From Chitinophagales bacterium (lineage in GTDB: Bacteria; Bacteroidota; Bacteroidia; Chitinophagales; Saprospiraceae), in NCBI GenBank assembly GCA_013298445.1, contig JAAFHQ010000241.1:1-8219 (forward strand): 8,219 nucleotides of DNA. The letters are read 5' to 3'. This document shows, piece after piece, positions 1 to 6,257 of the stretch (position 1 is the stretch's first letter; each line of letters starts with the position of its first letter). A program made the position numbers and the translations under genes. Below the pieces are notes generated by a model. It was not told where the DNA came from and did no database searches. It was given only the letters and a program-made list of their open reading frames with translations.

Positions 1-305
1 GAAATGTGTATACCATTCCCTCCAGCTTTGGTTGGTCGGATTTGGGAACCTGGGCTTCTTTACACGCTGAGGCAGAGCAGGATGCCCAGCAGAACCTTAT
101 TAACTTGGGACCCAATTTGTTATACAATGTCAACAACTGCTTGTTGCGGGCACCAAAGGACAAACTGGTGGTCATCAAAGACCTGGATGACTATATTGTG
201 GTTGATGAAGGTGACATTTTGCTCATCCATCCGAAGGCCAAAGAACAGGAGATCAAGAAGATAACTGAAGCGATTGGCAAGCAATTTGGTGAAAGTTTCC
301 TTTAA
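1..305 (+). CDS. manC: Mannose-1-phosphate guanylyltransferase, C-terminal end (5' truncated by window)
   Basis: The reading frame is already open at the window edge and ends at TAA 303-305, leaving about 100 C-terminal residues. The piece begins NVYTIPSSFGWSDLGTW. The F-G-W-S-D-x-G-T-W block is highly characteristic of GTP:mannose-1-phosphate guanylyltransferases, which make GDP-mannose from mannose-1-phosphate and GTP in the cytoplasm. A later stretch, DKLVVIKDLDDYIVVDEGD, fits the family's C-terminal part. The protein stops soon after (ending FGESFL), so this is the short form without a fused phosphomannose isomerase domain. It lies upstream of two glycosyltransferases and a methyltransferase on the same strand, so it probably supplies GDP-mannose (or GDP-fucose/rhamnose precursors) for a surface polysaccharide. 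The symbol is by family; the N-terminal nucleotide-binding motif is outside the window. Confidence 0.9.
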   Translation, partial: NVYTIPSSFGWSDLGTWASLHAEAEQDAQQNLINLGPNLLYNVNNCLLRAPKDKLVVIKDLDDYIVVDEGDILLIHPKAKEQEIKKITEAIGKQFGESFL

Positions 306-338
306 AAAACTTAGTTTTATGGTTTTAAGGGGCGATAA

Positions 339-439
339 AAAAATAAATGTTCATTTTGCCATAGGATTAGATGAGTAAACGGTTCAATTTAAGTGTCTTA
401 TCTAATCCTATGGCTCAGGAAAAATGAACATTTATTTTT
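339..439. repeat. Long inverted repeat (hairpin) between manC and the first glycosyltransferase
   Basis: Left arm 339-372 and right arm 400-439 are perfect reverse complements over 19 bp (339-357 with 421-439) plus 15 bp (358-372 with 400-414). The only interruption is a 6-nt bulge (tcagga, 415-420) in the right arm. The loop is 373-399, and a few more pairs (373-375 with 397-399) can form inside it. The 3' arm ends in a T-rich run (431-439), so an RNA hairpin here could end manC transcription. It also covers the ATG at 424, so it could mask that start codon. No transposase or target-site duplication is visible. It could be a terminator, a leader control element or a small palindromic repeat family; the sequence alone does not decide. 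Confidence 0.85.
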
Positions 440-1683
440 GCCCCACTACTAAGGCTAAAATGAATCCCTGGTTACGGGGAGCGATACCTAGTACTATGAG
501 CATGGAACAAGCTCTACAATTAATCCCTAAAGTAGTCCTGATTGCAAACTCCGGTTGGAACGTTTACAATTTTAGGATGAACTTGATCGAAAGCTTGACT
601 CTACAAGGTTTTTCAGTAGCGGTATTGGCTCCTGAGGATGAGTATTTTCCTTTGATTCGGCAAAGTGGAATTTGTGAATTGATTCCTTTGAGTTATTTGA
701 AGTCGACGGGTACCAATCCCGCGCAAGATTTAATGCTGCTGCGAGAATTGCACCATATTCTCAAACGAGAAAAGCCGGATGCCATTTTTACTTTTACCCT
801 TAAGCCAAATATTTTTGGTAGCCTGGCTGCCAAACGTTTGAACATTCCGGTAATTCCAACCGTAACTGGCCTGGGCTATTCATTTTTGCGCAAAAACTGG
901 CTCAATTGGGTCGTCCAACGTATGTACGCCCGAGCTTTTCGGGGCCTGGATAAAGTTTTTTTTCACAACCAATCGGACTACGAACTACTTAAAAAGCTTC
1001 GAATTTTACAGCACGGCCAAGGGATTGTTGTAGGAGGATCCGGGGTAGACACCAATTATTTTCAGGTCAGTGCGGTGCCTCATCAAAAACCTTTTGTTTT
1101 TCTGTTTCTGGGCCGCTTGTTGTACGACAAGGGGCTCGCAGAATTTGCCCTGGCAGCAGAACAGATTCAACGCAATACCCCCAACGTAAAATTCTGGGTT
1201 GCGGGTAGTCACCAGCCAGAACACCCGGCAGCCATTCCTGCAGAAGAATTTCAACATTGGGTGAACCGAGGGATTATTGAGTATGCCGGACAAGTGGAAG
1301 ATGTCCGTCCCCTGATCAGCAAGGCTCAGGTAGTCGTGTTGCCTTCGTACCGCGAGGGGATGCCTCGAGCTATTTTGGAAGCCATGTCGATGGGCCGTCC
1401 GGTAATCGCTACCGATGTACCCGGCTGTAGGGACGCGGTACAGCACGGCTGGAATGGCTGGTTGAGCAAGGCGCGGAGTGTGGAGCACCTTGAACAATGC
1501 TTGCGTCATGCCATGCGGCAAAACCAGGAAACACTGCAAGAAATGGGTAGCAATGGGCGCGAACGGGCGCTGGATTTTTTTGATTTGCACCTGGTTCAAC
1601 AACAGTATCTAAACAGACTACAAGCCATACATAGCTTCTATGCCAAAGCCTCCGCAGTTGGAAAGCGTACGCCAGTACTTTGA
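424..1683 (+). CDS. GT4-type (GT-B fold) glycosyltransferase
   Basis: This 419-residue protein looks like a cytoplasmic or membrane-associated glycosyltransferase of the CapM/PglA-like GT4 group, moving a sugar from a nucleotide sugar to a lipid-linked acceptor. The N-terminal Rossmann half has PKVVLIANSGWNVYNFR and a conserved middle (FTLKPNIFGSLAAKRLNIP, TVTGLGYSF). The C-terminal half has the donor-site strand FLFLGRLLYDKG (G230, R231, K236) and the retaining-GT E-x7-E motif E311-E319 (EGMPRAILE), followed by GRPVIATDVPGCRD. The start is uncertain. ATG 424 has AGGA at 417-420, but with only a 3-nt spacer, and it lies inside a hairpin arm. Family members usually begin just before the first strand, which favours ATG 496 or 502. 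The stop lies inside the next gene (44-nt overlap). Sugar specificity cannot be read from the sequence. Confidence 0.9.
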   Translation: MNIYFCPTTKAKMNPWLRGAIPSTMSMEQALQLIPKVVLIANSGWNVYNFRMNLIESLTLQGFSVAVLAPEDEYFPLIRQSGICELIPLSYLKSTGTNPAQDLMLLRELHHILKREKPDAIFTFTLKPNIFGSLAAKRLNIPVIPTVTGLGYSFLRKNWLNWVVQRMYARAFRGLDKVFFHNQSDYELLKKLRILQHGQGIVVGGSGVDTNYFQVSAVPHQKPFVFLFLGRLLYDKGLAEFALAAEQIQRNTPNVKFWVAGSHQPEHPAAIPAEEFQHWVNRGIIEYAGQVEDVRPLISKAQVVVLPSYREGMPRAILEAMSMGRPVIATDVPGCRDAVQHGWNGWLSKARSVEHLEQCLRHAMRQNQETLQEMGSNGRERALDFFDLHLVQQQYLNRLQAIHSFYAKASAVGKRTPVL

Positions 1684-2443
1684 CGGATTGGCAGCACATT
1701 ATTCAAGGCGATACTCTAATCAGCGTCCCTATTTGTCGTATTGGTTTCATGAGCGTTGCGATCAGGCATTAGGGAAAAAAAACTATATCAGTAAGCGAAT
1801 ATTAGACGTAGGTGCAGGCAATGGGGCTTTGTATACCCTCCTCCAACAAAATTTTCCCACATTTAATTATTACGCTACGGATCTATCCGCAGCAATGTTG
1901 GCAGAGAGCACGATCCCTAATGAACAACGCTGGATAGGGGCTTTGAATACCTGGGACATGGCACCAACGCAATTTGACCATATTTTTATGCTAGGGCTGG
2001 TGGCTTATTTGGAACCCGATGATTTTTTTGATCACTTGGCCTGGGCTCAAAAACATTTGGCGCCAGGTGGAAGTTTGTGCATCAGCTTTACCAACCGGGC
2101 ATCCTGGGATTTTCAATGGAGGCGAGCACTCAAACCTTTACTTCGTCTGGTGCCAGGTCAGGGAGTTGTACAACAAGCATTTTCGATTGAGGCGCATCAA
2201 TTGGAAGCAATTACCAGCGATCTAAGCCACCTGGGCTGGAGGATTGATCAGGTGGGTTATATTGCTGCCAGCATCCCATTTTTGCAGCATTTTTCGGAAG
2301 TTTGGGCCGCAAAAATCGGAAGACGGCTCAATAGAAGGGTTCATTCAAAATGGTGGCGAAGCCGCTTATGTCCAGAGTTTGTGTTACATTTGGTAAGTAC
2401 CAGCTCATCATTAATGATACTTATTACTCTAGACCTTGTTTAA
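1640..2443 (+). CDS. Class I SAM-dependent methyltransferase
   Basis: This 267-residue protein has the N-terminal helix typical of small class I methyltransferases (VRQYFDGLAAHYSRRY). The SAM-binding motif I is ILDVGAGNGA at residues 54-63 (D56, G58, G60, G62). An acidic strand-2 end follows (YYATDLSAAML), then the motif-IV-like FDHIFMLGLVAYLEPDD and LAPGGSLCISFTN. It begins 44 nt inside the upstream glycosyltransferase gene; no ATG lies between it and motif I, and the conserved helix begins about ten residues in, so the overlap is probably real and implies translational coupling. Its position between two glycosyltransferases suggests that it methylates a sugar or a lipid-linked glycan intermediate, but the substrate is an inference; metabolite or quinone-type methyltransferases share the fold. 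The hydrophobic tail (SSSLMILITLDLV) matches nothing I recognise and may be poorly conserved. Confidence 0.85.
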   Translation: MPKPPQLESVRQYFDGLAAHYSRRYSNQRPYLSYWFHERCDQALGKKNYISKRILDVGAGNGALYTLLQQNFPTFNYYATDLSAAMLAESTIPNEQRWIGALNTWDMAPTQFDHIFMLGLVAYLEPDDFFDHLAWAQKHLAPGGSLCISFTNRASWDFQWRRALKPLLRLVPGQGVVQQAFSIEAHQLEAITSDLSHLGWRIDQVGYIAASIPFLQHFSEVWAAKIGRRLNRRVHSKWWRSRLCPEFVLHLVSTSSSLMILITLDLV

Positions 2444-2459
2444 ATTCGAGGAATTCGAG
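2443..2459. repeat. Short direct repeat in the methyltransferase-glycosyltransferase spacer
   Basis: The octamer aattcgag occurs at 2443-2450 and again at 2452-2459, one base apart, and fills most of the 18-nt spacer before ATG 2462. It creates two purine-rich cores upstream of the start. It is short enough to be chance or a slippage product, and no function is claimed. Confidence 0.5.
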
Positions 2460-2461
2460 CC

Positions 2462-3724
2462 ATGCCTAAAGCGGGAGTTTTACAAATTGCTTACTATTTC
2501 CCACCGATCAAAGCAGTGGGCACCTTGCGCAATGCCCGCTTTGCCCAAACAGCCCAGCGCCATTGGTCAAAGGTATATGTGTTGAGTACCAGCCATACTC
2601 AGGTTTTTGACCATGAAACGGGTCAAGCTACCGACGCGACAATTTTGCGTGTGCCCAGTTATGATTTTCGCTGGTTGATCTGGTTTTTGCAGCGCAAAAA
2701 AGCGACCCATTTTTCCCCACAATTGAAGCAGCAGCCGGGTATTTCCTGGATTCGCCGTGCTGTAGACAGTTTTCCACTCAACATCATCCTGGGCGACGGT
2801 GGCTTTTTTTACCTACTCATTGGCTATCGACGTGCCGTGGCTTTGATCAAAAAAGGCGAAATATCCCACCTGTATTCTTCATTTCGCCCCATGTCCGATC
2901 ATTTTTTGGCGTACCTACTGGTTCGGCGCTTCCCGTTTTTGATCTGGGCAGCCGATTTCCGGGATGTTCCAGTAGATCCACTGTTAAAAAATGTGTGGTG
3001 TCCTGGTTTTCAACAGTGGGTCATCCGCAAACTTGTAGGTCGTGCACAACAGTTGACCACGGTTTCTGAGGGCCTGGCAGAATACCTGCGCACCCATTAT
3101 GGACGACCTGTACAAGTCATACTCAATGCGCCAATGCGCCAGCAAGGTCTAGAAGTGCAAGCTCAAAATTTTGAACAATTTACCATCGTGTACACAGGAT
3201 CACTGTATCCGCAACAACAAAGTGCAGGGCCATTGTTTCAGGCGATAAAAAACCTGCTTGAAGATGGCACACTAAAGGAATCGGAGCTTAAGGTAGTGGT
3301 TTGTGGCAAAGATGGAGCCCTTTGGCAAAGTTGGGCGACAGCGTTTGGTTTGGCAAATATCCTGGAAGATCGGGGTATACTCAATCATGCTGAGTCACTT
3401 TCATTGCAACATGGTGCACATGTGAACCTTTTGCTGAGCTGGAATAGCCTGGGCCTCCAGGGTATCCTCAGTGCCAAGGTATTTGAATATTTACAGGCGA
3501 AAAGACCCATTTTGGCCATCGTCAATGGGAGTACGGACCCTGAACTGGAAAACCTGATCAGTATCTATTCCCCAGGAAGTTTGGTCGTTTACCCCAATCA
3601 ATCACTTCATGCCCTTACTCGTTTTTTACAAAAGGAGTACCAGAACTGGCAAGAGGGGAAAAAATCGCATTTAAGTTTACCTGATGCTCCATGTTGGGAA
3701 AATGAAATAAAAAAGGTGTTTTGA
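2462..3724 (+). CDS. GT-B glycosyltransferase (family 4-like)
   Basis: A 420-residue protein with a two-domain GT-B layout. The N-terminus has VLQIAYYFPPIKAVGTLR, the first strand and glycine-containing loop common in GT4-like enzymes that start with a Y-F-P-P motif. The second domain opens with FTIVYTGSLYPQQQSAGPL (Y244-T245-G246-S247) and later has LSAKVFEYLQAKRPILAI (K339, E342), which corresponds to the donor-binding region. The first glutamate of the classical E-x7-E motif is not obvious, so this is a diverged member. A membrane-leaning segment (DGGFFYLLIGYRRAVAL) may help docking to lipid-linked substrate. It starts 18 nt after the methyltransferase stop, with GAGGA at 2448-2452 nine bases before the ATG as a possible ribosome site, so it probably shares the upstream operon. 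Donor and acceptor are unknown. Confidence 0.85.
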   Translation: MPKAGVLQIAYYFPPIKAVGTLRNARFAQTAQRHWSKVYVLSTSHTQVFDHETGQATDATILRVPSYDFRWLIWFLQRKKATHFSPQLKQQPGISWIRRAVDSFPLNIILGDGGFFYLLIGYRRAVALIKKGEISHLYSSFRPMSDHFLAYLLVRRFPFLIWAADFRDVPVDPLLKNVWCPGFQQWVIRKLVGRAQQLTTVSEGLAEYLRTHYGRPVQVILNAPMRQQGLEVQAQNFEQFTIVYTGSLYPQQQSAGPLFQAIKNLLEDGTLKESELKVVVCGKDGALWQSWATAFGLANILEDRGILNHAESLSLQHGAHVNLLLSWNSLGLQGILSAKVFEYLQAKRPILAIVNGSTDPELENLISIYSPGSLVVYPNQSLHALTRFLQKEYQNWQEGKKSHLSLPDAPCWENEIKKVF

Positions 3725-3767
3725 AGTCCTTGGTTTGTCGAAAAGGCACTATTTCCCGGGCCAAATC

Positions 3768-3797
3768 CGCTATTTAGCGACCTCAGCGCTTTTTTTT
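3768..3797 (+). terminator. Weak candidate terminator after the polysaccharide genes
   Basis: A short stem agcg (3776-3779) / cgct (3787-3790) with a 7-nt loop is followed directly by a run of eight Ts (3790-3797). A competing hairpin, cgct-attt-agcg (3768-3779), shares the same bases. The stems are only 4-5 bp, so the call rests mainly on the T-run and on the position 40-70 nt after the last glycosyltransferase stop, before an apparently separate gene. Confidence 0.35.
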
Positions 3798-3807
3798 ACC
3801 CTCAACC

Positions 3808-3838
3808 TATGCAAGATTTCAACAAAGCAGTATTTTCG
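3808..3838 (+). promoter_or_regulatory. Candidate Bacteroidota-type promoter for moxR
   Basis: TATTTTCG at 3831-3838 matches 7 of 8 positions of the known Bacteroidota -7 element TAnnTTTG, and TATG at 3808-3811 matches 3 of 4 of the -33 TTTG, with a 19-nt spacer as expected. It lies 36 nt upstream of the moxR ATG and downstream of a T-run that may end the previous transcript. Matches this short can occur by chance in AT-rich DNA. Confidence 0.35.
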
Positions 3839-3874
3839 TTCGTTCTTGGTGAGAATACTTAAAGTTTTAGCTTA

Positions 3875-4837
3875 ATGGAATATACATCCGACGTTGAAGC
3901 CGTTGACGCAATGGCGCAATCTTATAAGGATCTGAAGAAAGAGATTGGCAAAGTGATTGTAGGACAAGATGACGTGGTGAGAGCCGTAATCATCGCCTTG
4001 TTTAGCAATGGACACAGCCTGTTGGTAGGGGTACCAGGATTGGCCAAAACCCTGCTGGTAAGCACGATCGCCGAAGTACTTGACCTCGACTTCAAACGCA
4101 TCCAATTTACCCCGGACTTAATGCCTTCGGACATTACTGGTTCGGAAATCCTGGACGAGGATCGCCACTTCAAATTCAACCGTGGCCCCCTGTTTTCCAA
4201 CATCGTTTTGGCTGACGAAATCAACCGTACGCCGCCTAAAACCCAGGCTGCACTTTTGGAAGCCATGCAAGAAAGATCGGTCACGGTGAGTGGTACCCGC
4301 CATGAGTTGCCAAAACCATTCTTCGTGTTGGCAACCCAGAACCCCATCGAGCAAGAAGGTACTTACCCCTTGCCCGAAGCCCAGCTGGACCGTTTTATGT
4401 TCAACATTACCTTGGATTATCCTTCTTACGAAGAAGAATTGGAAGTGGTGCGCGGCACAACAACTGCCCAAAACATCCAACTGAATCATATCCTGACGGG
4501 TGCTCAGATTTTGGGCTTTCAGCAGCTGATTCGCAAGATTCCGATTGCTGACAACGTGTTGCGCTATGCCGTAACCCTGGCGACCAAAACGCGCCCCAAA
4601 ACGCCGATGGCAACGGATATGGTCAACAACTACATCTCCTGGGGTGCAGGGCCTCGTGCTTCACAATACCTGGTATTGGGCGCCAAGTGCCATGCTGCCA
4701 TCAGTGGCAAATATTCTCCAGATATTGAAGATGTTCAAACCATCGCCAATTACGTACTGCGTCACCGGATTGTGCGCAACTACAAAGCGGAAGCGGAAGG
4801 CATCAGTGAGGAGCATGTAATCAAAAGTTTATTCTAA
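3875..4837 (+). CDS. MoxR-family AAA+ ATPase
   Basis: This is a 320-residue cytoplasmic AAA+ ATPase of the MoxR group, whose members act as ATP-driven chaperones that mature or activate partner proteins, often ones with VWA domains. The motifs are complete: N-terminal IGKVIVGQDDVV, Walker A GVPGLAKT (52-59, K58), the family block FTPDLMPSDITGSE, Walker B with D114-E115 (VLADEINRTPPKTQAALLEAMQE region), sensor 1 at N156 in LATQNPIEQEGTYPLPEAQ, and R173 in the LDRF segment. The lid domain follows, with GAGPRASQYL. Length is normal and ATG 3875 gives a typical short N-terminus. MoxR genes often sit directly before DUF58 and VWA-domain genes; here the gene is followed by a strong terminator and a DUF4837 lipoprotein, so it seems monocistronic and its partners must be encoded elsewhere. 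Confidence 0.95.
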   Translation: MEYTSDVEAVDAMAQSYKDLKKEIGKVIVGQDDVVRAVIIALFSNGHSLLVGVPGLAKTLLVSTIAEVLDLDFKRIQFTPDLMPSDITGSEILDEDRHFKFNRGPLFSNIVLADEINRTPPKTQAALLEAMQERSVTVSGTRHELPKPFFVLATQNPIEQEGTYPLPEAQLDRFMFNITLDYPSYEEELEVVRGTTTAQNIQLNHILTGAQILGFQQLIRKIPIADNVLRYAVTLATKTRPKTPMATDMVNNYISWGAGPRASQYLVLGAKCHAAISGKYSPDIEDVQTIANYVLRHRIVRNYKAEAEGISEEHVIKSLF

Positions 4838-4873
4838 GTATTATGACGCCATAATTTTCTGTAAATGATTTTG

Positions 4874-4904
4874 AAACGGCGCGGAGCTTTTCTGCGCCGT
4901 TTTG
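4874..4904 (+). terminator. Intrinsic terminator after moxR
   Basis: A GC-rich stem, 4874-4885 with 4891-4902, pairs over 12 bp (one G-T pair at 4883/4893) around a 5-nt loop, gcttt. The 3' side runs into ttt and then a second T-run (gcatttt). It lies 36 nt past the moxR stop. The A-run on the left arm would give some terminator activity in the other direction, but the gene order calls for + strand use. Confidence 0.85.
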
Positions 4905-4954
4905 CATTTTAATCCAGCCAAATCCGTACATTTCCGTTTTGAAATTAGTCCGTC

Positions 4955-6106
4955 ATGGCTCGTAGAAGATTTTGGGAACTGCTGCTTTTTTTGGGATTGT
5001 GCCATTTCCTTGGCTCAGGTTGTGTCAAAGATAGCCCTGAAAAACCTTTACCACCAGCTTTGGGGAAACTCAATGAGTTGACCATTGTGATGGATACCGT
5101 CTGGTGGCAGGGAAAAATTGGCAACGAGGTAAAGGCGCGCTTTTCAGCAGCTTTTCCTTTTGTAGCACCAGCAGAGCCCTGGTTCAAAACGCAATATTAC
5201 TCCCCGAAACGTTTTTTGACCAATCCAGGTTTCTTGGCTCAGCGCAACTGCTTGATCATCATCCGCAAATACTCTTCCAATGCTCAGGAGCAGGCTTTGG
5301 CCAAAATCATCGAAAGCCGACTCAGCCAGGAGCAACTCAAGCAGTGGCGGGACAATCAGGTTTTTGCCATGGATAAAGTTTGGTCGGATCCACAGCGGGT
5401 GATGGTGGTAGCCGTCAACGATGAAAAACAAGCCCTCCAACTTTGGGAACAATACTACCCCACCATCTATCAACGAATTCGGGAAAACGAGTCCCATTTG
5501 CACGAATCAACCTTATTCAAAAAGAAACCAGACGATGCCATCAACCGCAAACTCTGGGAAAACCATAAAGTAGATTTGGATTTGCCCCGTGGAACCCAGA
5601 TCGTCAGTAGCACCGACTCCGTTTCCTGGTTGCAATATCCCTATCCCGATGGTGGGGCTTTGTGGATCCTGATTCGCCGTACGACTGTGGCTGAGCTGGC
5701 CCGATCTACTCAGGCCCCTGAAGCAACACTCCAGGGCGTTTTGCGGCGAACTCCTGCGCCTGCTGCGATGTACGGGGGAGGAGGCATTCGCCTGGAAGAA
5801 AAAAATCCCCCCTTATTCGCTTCCACCATTCGGTATCAAAAAACAATCCCCGCCACGGAATGGCGAGGATTGTGGTTGTTAGGGAGTAAAACAGGGTCCT
5901 TCATTTGCCAGTTGCCCAACTTCCCGCCAGACGCTCCGGTTTTATTGGCAGGGTTTGTAGAAGGTACTTTATCCAATAAGGTGGAAAAATTATTGGAGTT
6001 GCAATTCTTGTTGCAAAACAGGGTCCTTCATTTGCCAGTTGCCCAACTTCCCGCCAGACGCTCCGGTTTTATTGGCAGGGTTTGTAGAAGGTACTTTATC
6101 CAATAA
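4955..6106 (+). CDS. DUF4837-type lipoprotein with a frameshifted C-terminus
   Basis: A 383-residue protein resembling the Bacteroidota DUF4837 family, which are lipoproteins of unknown function; the match rests on the block GKLNELTIVMDTVWWQGKIGNEVKARF after the signal and on overall length. The N-terminus has arginines, a hydrophobic stretch (LLLFLGLCHFLG) and a lipobox-like LGSGC, so C23 is the likely lipidated residue and the protein is envelope-bound. Residues 1-354 read as normal family sequence. A perfect 127-bp tandem duplication (5888-6014, 6015-6141) then shifts the frame, and residues 355-383 (NRVLHLPVAQLP...) are copy 2 read in another frame. Removing one copy would restore ...LLQRQRTEMKP with a stop at 6168-6170 and 362 residues. 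A possible -7 element (TACATTTC, 4927-4934) precedes the gene. Family assignment is by eye. Confidence 0.8.
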   Translation: MARRRFWELLLFLGLCHFLGSGCVKDSPEKPLPPALGKLNELTIVMDTVWWQGKIGNEVKARFSAAFPFVAPAEPWFKTQYYSPKRFLTNPGFLAQRNCLIIIRKYSSNAQEQALAKIIESRLSQEQLKQWRDNQVFAMDKVWSDPQRVMVVAVNDEKQALQLWEQYYPTIYQRIRENESHLHESTLFKKKPDDAINRKLWENHKVDLDLPRGTQIVSSTDSVSWLQYPYPDGGALWILIRRTTVAELARSTQAPEATLQGVLRRTPAPAAMYGGGGIRLEEKNPPLFASTIRYQKTIPATEWRGLWLLGSKTGSFICQLPNFPPDAPVLLAGFVEGTLSNKVEKLLELQFLLQNRVLHLPVAQLPARRSGFIGRVCRRYFIQ

Positions 6107-6141
6107 GGTGGAAAAATTATTGGAGTTGCAATTCTTGTTGC
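5888..6141. repeat. Perfect tandem duplication, 2 x 127 bp
   Basis: Copy 1 (5888-6014) and copy 2 (6015-6141) are identical base for base by eye. The unit starts aaaacagggtcc and ends attcttgttgc. Two further bases (aa) match on the right side, so the junction has a tiny ambiguity. The unit length is 127 = 3 x 42 + 1, which moves the lipoprotein gene out of frame at the junction. Copy 2 in its own frame leads to a plausible original stop, TAG at 6168-6170. The lack of any difference between copies means either a very recent event or an assembly error. Confidence 0.95.
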
Positions 6142-6172
6142 AACGGCAACGGACGGAGATGAAACCGTAGGG

Positions 6173-6251
6173 AGTGATGAGTGATGAATGATGAGCGATG
6201 AATTGTCACAACAACTTATCACTCATAATTCATCACTCATAATTCATCACT
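6173..6251. repeat. Heptamer repeats forming an inverted repeat between convergent genes
   Basis: The left part holds four consecutive heptamers of the type agtgatg / aatgatg / agcgatg (6173-6200). The right part holds the 14-mer atcactcataattc twice (6218-6231, 6232-6245) plus a partial third copy (6246-6251). The arms 6180-6204 and 6227-6251 are reverse complements over 25 nt with two mismatches, leaving a 22-nt loop. The element fills the gap between the convergent lipoprotein and GIN-domain genes and could act as a bidirectional terminator, but it lacks the GC-rich stem and T-tail of a classical one. Similar heptanucleotide repeats are known from intergenic DNA of other bacteria such as cyanobacteria. 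Confidence 0.85.
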
Positions 6252-6257
6252 TTTCGC

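Noticed and set aside
4..264. Open frame starting ATG at position 4
   Set aside because: It is a shifted frame over the guanylyltransferase C-terminus. The real frame, continuous from the window edge, carries the family motif.
339..439. Insertion sequence remnant
   Set aside because: The inverted repeat is only about 100 bp, with no transposase fragment and no visible target-site duplication. I keep it as a hairpin of unknown origin.
1006..1602. 198-codon open frame on the - strand
   Set aside because: It is antisense to the C-terminal half of the GT4 glycosyltransferase, whose donor-site motifs are clear. The antisense product shows no family features.
6173..6251. CRISPR-like array
   Set aside because: The repeated units are 7 or 14 nt with no spacers, and the block is an inverted repeat. 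No cas gene is near.
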